Source: Sulfuricurvum sp. (lineage in GTDB: Bacteria > Campylobacterota > Campylobacteria > Campylobacterales > Sulfurimonadaceae). From it: 64,000 nucleotides of DNA. A model generated the notes under the pieces. That model was not told the origin of the DNA. It saw only the letters and a program-made list of their open reading frames with translations, and did not search any database. Within the stretch, counting starts at the first letter, position 1; each line of letters begins with the position of its first letter. A program made the position numbers and the translations under genes. Shown piece after piece: positions 17,240-27,340 of this stretch. Location: NCBI RefSeq assembly GCF_030691015.1, contig NZ_JAUYFF010000019.1:1-64000 (forward strand), given 5' to 3'.

Positions 17240-17854
17240 TTAAACTATCTTCTTGCTTTGTATATAGTTTGTGAGGCTTTGTCTCGTTCCGACTCCGATG
17301 ATCTTGGTGATACTTGCTATCGAAACATCTTTAGCAACTAATTCTTGGATCATAGATAAATGCTCATCGTACTTGGATTTAACAACTGCCCCTTTTTGTC
17401 TGCCGAGTTTGACACCGCTTGCTTTACGTTGCGCCAGTGCCGATTTGGTGCGTTCACTGATAAAACTCCGCTCCATTTGGGCAAATCCGGTGAGAAGTGT
17501 GATTATCATTTGATTGATCGGGCTAGTATCATTTCCGTCCACAACAATCCCATCTTTGATGATGTGAAGCTGAATACCCCTATTTTTAATATCCTCGATG
17601 ATTTGTAGCACTTCAATCGTCGAACGTCCGAGGCGGTCTAGTTTGGTAACTATGAGAATATCACCGCTTTTTAACTGTTCTAGCGTTTCATCAATGAGTC
17701 GCTCTTTTTTATTTTTCGTAGAGGAAACTTCAATTTCAACTATTTTATCAATAGTCATCTTTTTCGTATGAGCGTAATCGAGAATCTCTTTACGTTGATT
17801 TTCAGTTGTCTGCACCCCTGTTGAGACTCGGCAATATCCATAAATTCTGCTCAT
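17240..17854 (-). CDS. Serine recombinase of the resolvase/invertase family
   Basis: Small serine recombinases invert, delete or resolve DNA between short sites. The N-terminal catalytic domain has the nucleophile Ser11 in IYGYCRVST and the arginine-rich signatures IVTKLDRLGRS and GFAQMERSFISERTKSALAQ. The C-terminus carries a helix-turn-helix (VSIASITKIIGVGTRQSLTNYI). The 204-residue length is normal. I chose ATG 17854 with AAGG eight bases upstream; a TTG 15 bases earlier lacks a ribosome site. A consensus promoter lies directly upstream. It probably acts on the element itself, perhaps resolving dimers or rearranging neighbouring cassettes. Confidence 0.93.
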   Translation of the reverse strand: MSRIYGYCRVSTGVQTTENQRKEILDYAHTKKMTIDKIVEIEVSSTKNKKERLIDETLEQLKSGDILIVTKLDRLGRSTIEVLQIIEDIKNRGIQLHIIKDGIVVDGNDTSPINQMIITLLTGFAQMERSFISERTKSALAQRKASGVKLGRQKGAVVKSKYDEHLSMIQELVAKDVSIASITKIIGVGTRQSLTNYIQSKKIV

Positions 17855-17883
17855 TTTGCGACCTTGCAAGTTTAGATGTAATA

Positions 17884-17912
17884 ATCATATCTATACTTGC
17901 TTATTTTGTCAA
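17884..17912 (-). promoter_or_regulatory. Sigma-70 promoter of the resolvase gene with ACTTG/CAAGT motifs
   Basis: On the minus strand: TTGACA (17907-17912), a 17-base spacer and TATGAT (17884-17889), a near-consensus promoter with a leader of about 23 bases to ATG 17854. ACTTG/CAAGT half-sites overlap the -35 region and recur in the leader (CTTGCAAG), so the recombinase or another protein may bind here. Confidence 0.75.
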
Positions 17913-18077
17913 GTTTAAATAGCTATATTTACTTAACAATAAAGCATTAGTAAACGTTCATCTATTATTGACAGATAAAGACATAAATATTTTCACGATC
18001 TTAAAATATCAAATTAAAAAAGGTTAACTTTTATTTAAGAACGCTAAAATATATAAAACTTTAGCCTGAAGTCCTTT

Positions 18078-20822
18078 ATGAACGAAAAAATAACGCGAAA
18101 ACAATTAATTGATCAGCGTCTAATGCAAGCTGGTTGGCATCTTGAAGACAGAACTCTTGTTGTAGAAGAGTTATATCTTGCAACAACCAATGAATATGTT
18201 GATTATGTTCTTTATGCTAAAGATGGGAAACCATTCGCTGTTATCGAAGCTAAAAAAACTTCCAAAGATGCTGAACTCGGCCGCGAGCAGGCTAAACAGT
18301 ATTGTCAAAATATTCAACAATCATTTAATTGTGAATTGCCATTTTGCTTTTATACAAATGGCAACGATATTTACTTTTGGGACATAGGTAAACATCCTCC
18401 ACGCAAAATACACAGTTTTCCAGAGCGTCAAGACCTTGAGCGTCTTCGCCATATCCACATATACAAAAAACCCTTAGCCCATGAATTTATTAATACTTCA
18501 ATAGCCGGACGTGATTATCAAGTAAGCGCCATACGTTCGATTATGGAAGCAATTGATAAAAAACGTCGTAACTTCTTGCTTGTAATGGCAACCGGTACCG
18601 GTAAAACAAGAACGACGATCGCATTGGTCGATGCGTTGATGCGTGCTGGTTACGTCAAACGCACACTTTTTTTAGTAGACCGTATAGCTCTTAGAGAACA
18701 GGCACTCGATGATTTCAAAGAGTATCTCCCAAATGAACCTATTTGGCCGAAGTTTGGTGAAAAAGCGATTGCCAAAGATCGCCGTATTTACGTCTCCACT
18801 TATCCAAGTATGCTCAATGTCATTCGTGATGAAGAACAGACGCTTTCATCACACTTTTTTGACCTTATTATCGTTGATGAATCTCACCGTTCTATTTATA
18901 ATACCTATGGTGAGATATTTGATTATTTCGATGCAATGCGTCTTGGACTAACCGCAACTCCAACCAATGTAATCGATCACAATACCTTCCAATTATTTGA
19001 TTGCTCTGATGGATTACCAACCTTTGCTTTTTCATACGAAGAAGCACTTTTGCATGAACCCCCGTATTTGTGTAACTTCCAAGTTATGAAAATTAAAACC
19101 AAATTTCAAGATGAAGGTATTAGTAAACGTACCATCAGTTTAGAAGATCAAAAACGCTTGATCCTTGAAGGGAAAGAGATCGAAGAAATCAACTTTGAGG
19201 GTAGTGATCTCGAAAAACGAGTGATTAACAAAGGGACTAATCAGCTTATCGTTAAAACATTTATGGATGAGTCTATAAAAGATAATGATGGCGTTCTCCC
19301 CGCTAAAACTATCTTTTTTTGTATGACTAAAGCGCATGCCAGACGTATAGAAGAACTTTTTGATGAACTCTATCCCGAATATGCCGGTGAACTTGCAAAA
19401 GTTATGGTGTCTGATGACAGCCGCGTTTATGGCAAAGGCGGTTTGCTCGATCAATTTAAAAACAAAAATCTTCCACGTGTTGCTATCAGTGTAGGGATGC
19501 TCGATACGGGTGTGGATGTACGAGAGCTCACCAATCTAGTATTTGCAAAACCTGTCTATTCCTATACCCGTTTTTGGCAGATGATAGGTCGAGGCACACG
19601 ACTATTAGAGCCTACCAAACCTAAAGCATGGTGCACCAAGAAAGATCATTTTCTTATTATGGATTGTTGGGATAATTTTGAATATTTCAAACTCACACCT
19701 ACGGGGAAAGATCCAACTTCTTCAGTACCTCTTCCCGTCAAGCTCTGTGAAATACGTATCAATAAAATAAGTGTTGCACTGGATACAGCGCCAGAGATTT
19801 CCGAAAAAGAGATCACAAAGCTCAAAAATGAAATTGCCCATTTACCCGAAGGATCGATCGTCATCCGTGATGCGAGAAATGATCTTGATCAATTAGATGA
19901 AATCTTTTGGAACAACTTGGATGAGGCAAAAATAGCTTATCTTCATGACAAGATTCAACCCCTTTTCAAAACCATGGTCGGTGTTGATTTTAAAGCTATG
20001 CGTTTTGAAAAAGACGTACTTGATGCTTCTTTGTCAAAACTGGCAAATGATGAAACCAACTACAAAAAACAAACCGACTCTCTAATAGCTCAAATCTCAG
20101 AATTACCTCTTTCGATTAATATCGTAGCCCATCATGAAGATGTCATTAATGAAGTTTTAAAACCTTATTTTTGGGAACATGCGATTGATGAACAGTTTGA
20201 TGGCGTCAGCGAAGAGCTTGCCCCTTTAATGAAGTACAGAGAGGTAATAGATGACGGTCAACAAACTAGACTTAACATCAAAGATATCATCAAAGAAATA
20301 GAATATGTAGAATTTGGTGCATCCACTGAATCAGTTAGTATCTCTCAATATAAAGCGATGGTAGAGCAAAAGATCAGTGAGCTACTTGCACAAAATCCAA
20401 TTCTCCAAAAGCTCAAAGAAAAAGGTACGATCAGTGAAAATGAGACCCGTGAGCTTGCGATAGTATTAGAGCATGAGTCTCCACATATTACTATTGATCT
20501 GCTTCGCCGCGTCTATCAAAATAAAAAAGCACCGTTTTTAAAACTCATTCGTCATATCTTAGGTATCGAAATGCTAGAGAGCTTTCCCGATACGGTGAGT
20601 GCTTCCATCGACAAATTTATACTGCAACACACGACTCTCAGTAAGAAGCAGTTAGAATTCCTCAATCTGTTAAGGGATTTCCTTATAAAACAGGGTGATA
20701 TACAGAAAAAAGATTTTATTTCCGCACCTTTTACCGTGCTGCACCCAGACGGAATACGAGGGATATTTTCACCGCAAGAAATCAATGAAATATTAGATAT
20801 GACAAAGGAACTCGTCGCATAA
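18078..20822 (+). CDS. hsdR: Type I restriction enzyme, R subunit HsdR
   Basis: HsdR is the translocating and cleaving subunit. The N-terminal nuclease domain has the D...E-x-K core (YVDYVLYAKDGKPFAVIEAKK). A superfamily 2 helicase follows: Walker A in MATGTGKTRTT near residue 173, DESH box in IIVDESHRS, then LTATPT and the motif VI region QMIGRGTRL. The C-terminal 300 residues match the EcoEI-type HsdR tail. Length 914 is normal. It leads a seven-gene operon with one-base or four-base overlaps between most neighbours; hsdM starts on its last base. Confidence 0.95.
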   Translation: MNEKITRKQLIDQRLMQAGWHLEDRTLVVEELYLATTNEYVDYVLYAKDGKPFAVIEAKKTSKDAELGREQAKQYCQNIQQSFNCELPFCFYTNGNDIYFWDIGKHPPRKIHSFPERQDLERLRHIHIYKKPLAHEFINTSIAGRDYQVSAIRSIMEAIDKKRRNFLLVMATGTGKTRTTIALVDALMRAGYVKRTLFLVDRIALREQALDDFKEYLPNEPIWPKFGEKAIAKDRRIYVSTYPSMLNVIRDEEQTLSSHFFDLIIVDESHRSIYNTYGEIFDYFDAMRLGLTATPTNVIDHNTFQLFDCSDGLPTFAFSYEEALLHEPPYLCNFQVMKIKTKFQDEGISKRTISLEDQKRLILEGKEIEEINFEGSDLEKRVINKGTNQLIVKTFMDESIKDNDGVLPAKTIFFCMTKAHARRIEELFDELYPEYAGELAKVMVSDDSRVYGKGGLLDQFKNKNLPRVAISVGMLDTGVDVRELTNLVFAKPVYSYTRFWQMIGRGTRLLEPTKPKAWCTKKDHFLIMDCWDNFEYFKLTPTGKDPTSSVPLPVKLCEIRINKISVALDTAPEISEKEITKLKNEIAHLPEGSIVIRDARNDLDQLDEIFWNNLDEAKIAYLHDKIQPLFKTMVGVDFKAMRFEKDVLDASLSKLANDETNYKKQTDSLIAQISELPLSINIVAHHEDVINEVLKPYFWEHAIDEQFDGVSEELAPLMKYREVIDDGQQTRLNIKDIIKEIEYVEFGASTESVSISQYKAMVEQKISELLAQNPILQKLKEKGTISENETRELAIVLEHESPHITIDLLRRVYQNKKAPFLKLIRHILGIEMLESFPDTVSASIDKFILQHTTLSKKQLEFLNLLRDFLIKQGDIQKKDFISAPFTVLHPDGIRGIFSPQEINEILDMTKELVA

Positions 20823-22471
20823 TGTTACAAAACAATCCTCAGCTAAAAAGCCTTATAGACAAACTATGGAACAAATTCTGGGCTGGTGGCATTTCTAATC
20901 CGCTGACGGCTATCGAACAGATTACTTATTTGATTTTTATGAAGCGTCTAGACGAACTGGATACTAAGCGAAAAGCTAATGCTGAGTGGACAGAAGAACA
21001 ACATATTTCTATTTTTGATGGTGTCTTTCCAGAACCTACTGAACAAGAGATTGAAGATTTTGCAAATGGTAAAGCAGACACTGTAGTTCGAGTTAAAAAA
21101 CAAACATTACGTTGGAATTATGTCAAAGAGCTTAAATCTGAAGAAATGTTAACACATATACAACAATATGTTTTCCCTTTTATTAAACAACTTGGTGGCG
21201 AGAGTTCCCATTTTGTTAAACATATGAAAAATGCGGTCTTCATCATACCCTCTGCATCATTATTAGTAGAAGCAATTAGCATTATCGAAGATCTATTCAA
21301 AGAAATTGATAAAGATGCCAAAGAACAGGGGCATGCTTTTCAAGATATCCAGGGTGATGTTTACGAAATGCTTCTCAGTGAGATTGCAACAGCTGGGAAA
21401 AATGGACAGTTTAGAACACCAAGGCATATAATCAAACTCATTGCAGAACTGGTAGAGCCAAAACTTGGTGACAAAGTGGGAGATCCAGCATGTGGTACTG
21501 GTGGCTTTTTGCTTGGAGCATATCAGTACATTGTTTCATCATTGGATACTGAGGGTAAATTCGCCCAAAAAGACGAAGATGGTTTTACACGTAGCAGCAC
21601 TAGCGCATTACTTACCGCTGATGTCAAATCAAGTTTAGATGGTTCATTCCATGGCTATGATATAGATGTTACGATGGTACGTCTTGGGCTCATGAACCTC
21701 ATGATGCACGGCATTGATGATCCGCAAATTGATTATATGGATACCCTCAGTAAAAAATTCAACCATAGTGAATTAAATTCTTATGATGTAATCTTAGCAA
21801 ACCCTCCTTTTACAGGAAACTTGAATAAAGGTGAAATAGATAGTGAATCTTTAACGTTAAATACCACTAAAACCGAATTATTATTTATCGACCGTATTTA
21901 TACTTTGTTACGACAAGGTGGAACAGCAGGCGTTATTGTTCCACAAGGCGTACTTTTTGGTACTGGAAAAGCTTTTCAAGAAGCACGAAGAATAATGATT
22001 GAAGAATCTCAGTTAAAAGCAGTAATTAGTATGCCAAGTGGTGTTTTTAAACCTTATGCTGGAGTTGCAACAGCAATCCTGATTTTTACTAAAGCAGGTG
22101 TTACTGACAATGTCTGGTTTTATGAGATGGTGAATGACGGTTATTCATTGGATGATAAACGTACAAAGATTGATAAAAGTGACTTACAAGATATAGCAGA
22201 TAAATATAAAACACGTAATGTAATGATTGAAAATGACCGAAAAGCTAAGCACTTTTTTGTAACTAAAAATGAAATTAGCGAAAATAACTATAACCTTAGC
22301 CTTAACAACTATAAAGAAGAAGAGTATACAGAAATCCAGTATGAAGCTCCTTTGGTAATTTTAAATAAATTGCTGAAAAATGAGATTGGAGATATATCTG
22401 AAAATGAGCTAAAAAAAGTTAAAAGTGGTATCGTACGAGAATTATTGGAGCTAAAGGAGATGATTGGGTGA
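20822..22471 (+). CDS. hsdM: Type I restriction-modification methyltransferase HsdM
   Basis: HsdM methylates adenine at the site chosen by HsdS. A helical HsdM N-terminal domain (residues 1-140) is followed by an N6-adenine methyltransferase domain with SAM motif GDPACGTGGFLLGAY near 221 and catalytic motif ILANPPFTG near 325. Length 549 is typical. Its ATG shares one base with the hsdR stop. Its 3' part becomes more AT-rich, matching the following genes rather than hsdR. Confidence 0.96.
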   Translation: MLQNNPQLKSLIDKLWNKFWAGGISNPLTAIEQITYLIFMKRLDELDTKRKANAEWTEEQHISIFDGVFPEPTEQEIEDFANGKADTVVRVKKQTLRWNYVKELKSEEMLTHIQQYVFPFIKQLGGESSHFVKHMKNAVFIIPSASLLVEAISIIEDLFKEIDKDAKEQGHAFQDIQGDVYEMLLSEIATAGKNGQFRTPRHIIKLIAELVEPKLGDKVGDPACGTGGFLLGAYQYIVSSLDTEGKFAQKDEDGFTRSSTSALLTADVKSSLDGSFHGYDIDVTMVRLGLMNLMMHGIDDPQIDYMDTLSKKFNHSELNSYDVILANPPFTGNLNKGEIDSESLTLNTTKTELLFIDRIYTLLRQGGTAGVIVPQGVLFGTGKAFQEARRIMIEESQLKAVISMPSGVFKPYAGVATAILIFTKAGVTDNVWFYEMVNDGYSLDDKRTKIDKSDLQDIADKYKTRNVMIENDRKAKHFFVTKNEISENNYNLSLNNYKEEEYTEIQYEAPLVILNKLLKNEIGDISENELKKVKSGIVRELLELKEMIG

Positions 22472-23943
22472 AAAATACTGTCATTAAATCTATCTCAAAA
22501 TTTGCGGAAGTTATTACTGGTGGGACACCTTCAACCGGAAAGTCTGAATATTGGGATGGTGATATTCCTTGGTTAAATTCTGGCGTATTAAATGATGGAG
22601 ATATTAAAAAACCATCAAAATACATTACAAAACTTGGTTTAAAGAATTCATCTGCTAGGTTAATGCCAAAAGATACTGTTTTGATCGCATTAACTGGAAC
22701 TACAACAGGTCAAGTAGGCTATTTATCATTTGAAGCAGCTGCAAATCAATCAGTCACGGGGATTCTTCCATCAAGCCAACATCATCCTCGTTATCTCTAT
22801 TACTATCTAAAATCGAAGCGATCTAAGATACAAGGCGATACTTTTGGTGGTGCACAGCCACACATTAATCAAAAATATATTAAGGATTTTAAAGTTCCCC
22901 TGCCATCTCTTGAGTATCAAATCCAAATTGCTACAATTTTAAGTCAAGTTGATGAACTGATTACAAAACGCGAAGATAGTATTAAACTTCTCAATGAATT
23001 GCTTATGAGCACTTTTTTAGATATGTTTGGAGATCCTGCTTTAAATCCTAAGAGTTGGAATATCAAAACGTGTATAGATGTCGCATCATGTATAGTACCA
23101 GGGAGAGATAAGCCAAAATCATTTACGGGAAGTGTTCCTTGGGTAACCACAAATGATTTAGTCAATAAAGGAATTATGAAAATATCTGAAGATCACCTAG
23201 GTTTATCTATTGAAGAAATTGATGAAGTAAAAGCTAAATTAATTCCAAAAGGAAGTGTTATATTCACATGTGTTGGGGACTTAGGGATTGTAACTATTAA
23301 TGATGAAGCTATAGTTATTAATCAGCAATTACATGCCTTTCAGCCTTCTGATGATGTAAATAATATCTTTATGATGTTTAATCTTAGTTTTCAAAAAAAT
23401 TTTATGTACAAGTATGCATCAAAAACAACTGTCCCATATATGAATAAAACTACTTGCAATAGAATCCCTATTATTTTACCTCCAAAATATCTCCAAGATA
23501 AATTTGCTACCATTGTAGAAAAAGTAGAGTTAACAAAAATAATCTATCGGGAAAGTCTAGATCAACTTAATAAGCTCTTTAACTCATTGGCACAGAGAGC
23601 TTTTAATGGGCAATTAGATTTCAAAAAGTTTAAAATAGATAATAGTCAATATCAAAATAATGTTGAAAGTATTGCAAAGATTGACAATATATCTCCGTTA
23701 GAATATGTAGATGAAAGTAATGCTCCTATATTTGATGAACAATTTTTAGAAATGCTTTTGTTTCAAGCAGATGATGATATCACATTTGAATCCATCAATC
23801 ATAAACTAGTAAAATTTTCTTTTCGAGAACAGCCAAGTTATGATGAAATACAAAAACATATTTTTTCTTTGATAAAAAAATCAAAATTAGTACAAATATT
23901 TGATCAAGAAAGAAATAAAATCGTATTAAGTAAAAAAATATGA
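22468..23943 (+). CDS. hsdS: Type I specificity subunit HsdS with extra C-terminal domain
   Basis: Two target-recognition domains (about 1-150 and 195-340) alternate with two conserved helical regions (QIQIATILSQVDELITKRED and LQDKFATIVEKVELTKIIYR), the usual HsdS layout. It starts with GTG after AAGGAG and overlaps hsdM by four bases. Unusually, residues about 391-491 continue beyond the second conserved region with a helical, perhaps winged-helix, extension (EQPSYDEIQKHIFSLIKKSK). This tail might connect the methylase/restriction complex to the ATPase encoded next, which overlaps by four bases; that is inference. Base composition is markedly AT-rich. Confidence 0.92.
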   Translation: MKNTVIKSISKFAEVITGGTPSTGKSEYWDGDIPWLNSGVLNDGDIKKPSKYITKLGLKNSSARLMPKDTVLIALTGTTTGQVGYLSFEAAANQSVTGILPSSQHHPRYLYYYLKSKRSKIQGDTFGGAQPHINQKYIKDFKVPLPSLEYQIQIATILSQVDELITKREDSIKLLNELLMSTFLDMFGDPALNPKSWNIKTCIDVASCIVPGRDKPKSFTGSVPWVTTNDLVNKGIMKISEDHLGLSIEEIDEVKAKLIPKGSVIFTCVGDLGIVTINDEAIVINQQLHAFQPSDDVNNIFMMFNLSFQKNFMYKYASKTTVPYMNKTTCNRIPIILPPKYLQDKFATIVEKVELTKIIYRESLDQLNKLFNSLAQRAFNGQLDFKKFKIDNSQYQNNVESIAKIDNISPLEYVDESNAPIFDEQFLEMLLFQADDDITFESINHKLVKFSFREQPSYDEIQKHIFSLIKKSKLVQIFDQERNKIVLSKKI

Positions 23944-25547
23944 AATTATTAAGCATAAAATTATTAGGAGATACAAGTTTTAGAAGTTTGGCTCAAGGTT
24001 TTGAAATAAAATTTTCAAGTAAATTAAGTGAACACATACAACCTAAATGTATTATAGGATTAAATGGTAGTGGCAAATCTAACCTCCTAGAATTGTTGTC
24101 TGAAATCTTTTTTTATATAGAAGAATATCTTATGCAAGTAGAAAAAAATACTTTGCTTGAAAAAAAAGATTTTGACTTTGAATTAGAATATCTATTGCCA
24201 CTTTCTAAAGTATCTTTTTTATTACAACTTGGTTTTGAAAAAATTGATAAATACATTCAAGTTAAGATAAGAAAAGAAAATAGTGGATACCCTGTATTTT
24301 CAATTAAACGTTATGAATCCAATAAGCCATACATAGTACAAACAGAGCGTTTAGCTAGTTTTTTACCTTCAAAAATTATAGGTTATAGTTCAGGGATGAA
24401 TGAATTAATAAGTAATCCTTATTTGAAAATGAACTTTCAATACTTCAAAGATTATGAAGAAAGTTTAAAAAATAATTTTACATATCATTTCGATACTAGT
24501 AGATTGTTTTTTATGAGCTACGAAAGTAATAATTTAATTGTTGTAGCAAATTTTTTATTGGCCGAATCAAAAAAGTTAAAAATATTCCATCAAGAATTAA
24601 AAATCGACTCACTAAACTCTTTTAGAATCAAAATTCGATTTCAAGATTATGATAATAAAGTTATTCTCGTACCTGATGATATTGGAAAAGATATAGAAAA
24701 GTTAAAATCATGTGCAACAATATATCATGACCAAGGAATAGGTAATAAAAGAGAAATAGTAATGGATTTTTATGTCGATGCTATGCTGAAAATAGCATTT
24801 GAAAATCACTTTATTTCTGCATTTGAATTATTTAAAAGTTTTTATCGCTTGGACTTACTCAATATACATTTAGTACCCAAAAGCATTAGAAATCAAATTT
24901 TGAAATCATCTGGCTCATTAAATATTTCTCAGATTATTCCTTCAGCTCCATCAAAAAAATTATTTGACTTTGAATATATTAAATTAAATAAAGAAAATAC
25001 TTTTGAACCAGTTCTATATGAGAATTTATCGGATGGGGAACACCAGTTTTTACAAATTTTTGGTTCATTGAGTATGCTTAATGATGAAGGGAATCTTTTT
25101 TTATTAGATGAGCCGGAAACGCACTTTAATCCAAATTGGCGTTCAAAAATGATTAGTATTATAAATAATTTGTTAAATGAACAAGAAAGCACTGTTAAAA
25201 ATCAAGAAATTATTTTAACAACGCATTCACCTTTTATTCTGTCGGATAGTAAAAAAGAAAATATTTTTAAATTTAAAAAAGAAAATGGTAATGTTAAATA
25301 TGAAAGTTTTGAGAATAGTGAAATCAAAACGTACGGAACGTCAATTAGTGATTTACTTGAAATGTTCTTTGAAAAATCAGAATCAATTGGAGCGATGTCG
25401 TATGAAGAATTACAAGAAATAATTTCAAATATTAAGACAATAGAAAATTATAATGAAGCAAAAAAGAAACTTAGTAAATTTGGTGATTCTATAGAGAAAT
25501 TTGATGCATATAATTTTTTAAATCAAAAGAAAATGGAACTAGAATAA
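23940..25547 (+). CDS. Restriction-associated AAA/ABC-type ATPase (PtuA-like)
   Basis: A 535-residue ATPase of the RecF/OLD-like ABC group without a long coiled coil: Walker A GLNGSGKSN near residue 43, signature-like NLSDGEHQF near 362, Walker B LFLLDEPETHFNP near 382 and switch His in LTTHSPF. No Toprim nuclease domain follows. ATPases of this kind occur beside type I systems, and the pairing with the HNH gene downstream is that of Septu (PtuA/PtuB). ATGA overlap with hsdS and a one-base step to the HNH gene imply a co-expressed module. A sensing or gating role for the nuclease is inferred from Septu. Confidence 0.85.
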   Translation: MKLLSIKLLGDTSFRSLAQGFEIKFSSKLSEHIQPKCIIGLNGSGKSNLLELLSEIFFYIEEYLMQVEKNTLLEKKDFDFELEYLLPLSKVSFLLQLGFEKIDKYIQVKIRKENSGYPVFSIKRYESNKPYIVQTERLASFLPSKIIGYSSGMNELISNPYLKMNFQYFKDYEESLKNNFTYHFDTSRLFFMSYESNNLIVVANFLLAESKKLKIFHQELKIDSLNSFRIKIRFQDYDNKVILVPDDIGKDIEKLKSCATIYHDQGIGNKREIVMDFYVDAMLKIAFENHFISAFELFKSFYRLDLLNIHLVPKSIRNQILKSSGSLNISQIIPSAPSKKLFDFEYIKLNKENTFEPVLYENLSDGEHQFLQIFGSLSMLNDEGNLFLLDEPETHFNPNWRSKMISIINNLLNEQESTVKNQEIILTTHSPFILSDSKKENIFKFKKENGNVKYESFENSEIKTYGTSISDLLEMFFEKSESIGAMSYEELQEIISNIKTIENYNEAKKKLSKFGDSIEKFDAYNFLNQKKMELE

Positions 25548-26654
25548 TTGCTATTTTTTTATAAACCTTTACACAACCATAAAATTGAAAAGCTACATCA
25601 TTATAATAGATATTTTTTTATTGGTTTATTTACATTTGAACCAAAATTTGTTCATTCTAGATTACTAATACACCCTGATTTTGAAGAAATTTATACATCC
25701 TATAAAACAACAATAAAAGACCATTTGGAAAATATTCACAAAGTCTATATTGCATTATCTTCACATGATAAAGAACTTGTTAAAAATGCATTTTACAACA
25801 ATCAATTAATTGAAGATATTTGTAAATGTTCAATTAATCCAGTGAGCTATTCTGAATTACCTAAAGAGATCAATAATTTATTAGAAGAATATTTAACTAA
25901 CTTATGGTCATTACTTACAACAAAGGATGCTAAAAAAAATATTAAACTAAAAGAACAATGTGGAAATATATATGAGCACTATTGTGACTTATTTAAAGAT
26001 AAACGACAAATATTTACTGTTTGCCCGGTCTGTGGCATTGAAGAATTATTAGAAGAATATGACTCTTGTAACGATGAAAATGAAGAAAATCAAACAAAAG
26101 CCAGAGAAGCATATGACCATTATTTGCCAAAATCACTATATCCCTTTATGTCTATAAGTTTTGAAAATCTCATACCAATCTGTCATCACTGTAATAGTGA
26201 TTATAAACATAAATATAACACACCATACGATGGAAGCCATAGACAGAAATGTTTTTTCCCTTATTCATCTGGTAATAATAGTATTCAAGTCAATATCCAA
26301 TCTGAACATATACTCAAAGCTTTGAGTTCCTCAAACAGTTGGTTTATAGAGTTAAATTCACCTAATGATATCCAAGAAGAAATAGATTCTTGGGATCGAA
26401 TTTTTCAAATTAAATCAAGATATAAAAACCGGATAAAAACAAAAGAAGCATCCTGGAAGCAACGTCTTTATACTGAATATAAACATGATAGTTCATCGAA
26501 TACTTTTACATTAGATTCTTTTAAAATTAAAATGTATCGAGATATTCAATTAACTGATCAATCAAGTGCAATTGTTCAAAAATCTTACTATGATTATTTT
26601 TTAAATAATTTATTGCCATCATATATGGCAATGGAAGAAGAAATGAACCAATGA
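25548..26654 (+). CDS. HNH endonuclease (PtuB-like)
   Basis: The 368-residue protein holds a complete HNH nuclease centre near 160-230: a zinc-type VCPVCG, the motif DHYLPKSLYP, and NLIPICHHCNSDYKHKYN. The DHYLPK form followed by NLxPxCxxCN is what PtuB of Septu systems shows. The N-terminal 150 residues are helical with no recognised domain. It starts with TTG right after the ATPase stop, with only weak GGA upstream, so it probably depends on coupled translation, which would keep nuclease low relative to ATPase. AT-rich like the ATPase gene. Confidence 0.85.
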   Translation: MLFFYKPLHNHKIEKLHHYNRYFFIGLFTFEPKFVHSRLLIHPDFEEIYTSYKTTIKDHLENIHKVYIALSSHDKELVKNAFYNNQLIEDICKCSINPVSYSELPKEINNLLEEYLTNLWSLLTTKDAKKNIKLKEQCGNIYEHYCDLFKDKRQIFTVCPVCGIEELLEEYDSCNDENEENQTKAREAYDHYLPKSLYPFMSISFENLIPICHHCNSDYKHKYNTPYDGSHRQKCFFPYSSGNNSIQVNIQSEHILKALSSSNSWFIELNSPNDIQEEIDSWDRIFQIKSRYKNRIKTKEASWKQRLYTEYKHDSSSNTFTLDSFKIKMYRDIQLTDQSSAIVQKSYYDYFLNNLLPSYMAMEEEMNQ

Positions 26655-27340
26655 CAAAAGCACAAAAATACCTCGAAGCCCTCAAAACCTTTGATGACTG
26701 GATCATTGTCTCCGAATGGGCAATACGTGTTAGTGAACTTTATCCTGATCTCCTAGAAGAAGCCAATAAACAAGCTGAGCAACAGAAAAACGATACAACA
26801 GGACTTCGTGAACTGGCAGCACGCATCAGTTCACGTCTCTCTACTGGTGGTTTTGGTACTGATGTAGAAATCGATGAGTCTGAACGCCCTAGAAAGGTAC
26901 GATATGTCTCGGAAGAATTTAAAAAAGAACGAATCGATCAGGAACTTGCTGAAGATATTGAACCGTTAACCAGAGCTGAGCGGATCAAACAAGATTGCAA
27001 AGCGTTAAGTGTCACTGAAGAGTATCGTATAGCGGAGTTTGAAGCCATCAGCAGACAGCTCAACCGGTTTTTTGGATTAGATTTTGAAGTCGATCATGCA
27101 ATGGCTATTCTCAATCCCGAAAATCCGGGTAAACATCACCCCGATAATCTTCAAATACTCATAAAAGCCCATAATGGCAAGAAACATAAATACAACTGGC
27201 AACGCTTTAGTATCGATGATCAAATTGCTTATATAGAAGCTGTAATTAGCTTGCAAACGATCGTTGCGCCGAAATTCGGCATTGAGCTTGAACCCAAGGT
27301 GCTAGAAAACTTGATCACTCGATTGCGTGAGGTCTTTTAG
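26651..27340 (+). CDS. Second HNH-like protein of the restriction operon
   Basis: The 229-residue product has a variant HNH pattern near 150-185: FEVDHAMAIL, then GKHHPDNLQILIKAHNGKKH, which gives the DH, N and H/K positions of a beta-beta-alpha-metal nuclease without zinc cysteines. The N-terminus is helical and charged. It overlaps the PtuB-like gene by four bases. Its base composition is visibly richer in GC than the three preceding genes and close to that of hsdR. That suggests it belonged to an older hsdRM-linked operon into which the hsdS-ATPase-HNH segment was placed. Confidence 0.7.
   Translation: MTKAQKYLEALKTFDDWIIVSEWAIRVSELYPDLLEEANKQAEQQKNDTTGLRELAARISSRLSTGGFGTDVEIDESERPRKVRYVSEEFKKERIDQELAEDIEPLTRAERIKQDCKALSVTEEYRIAEFEAISRQLNRFFGLDFEVDHAMAILNPENPGKHHPDNLQILIKAHNGKKHKYNWQRFSIDDQIAYIEAVISLQTIVAPKFGIELEPKVLENLITRLREVF

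Noticed and set aside
23940-25547. PrrC- or RloC-type anticodon nuclease beside the type I system
   Set aside because: The protein has only ABC-type ATPase motifs and no C-terminal HEPN nuclease pattern; the nuclease is a separate HNH gene.
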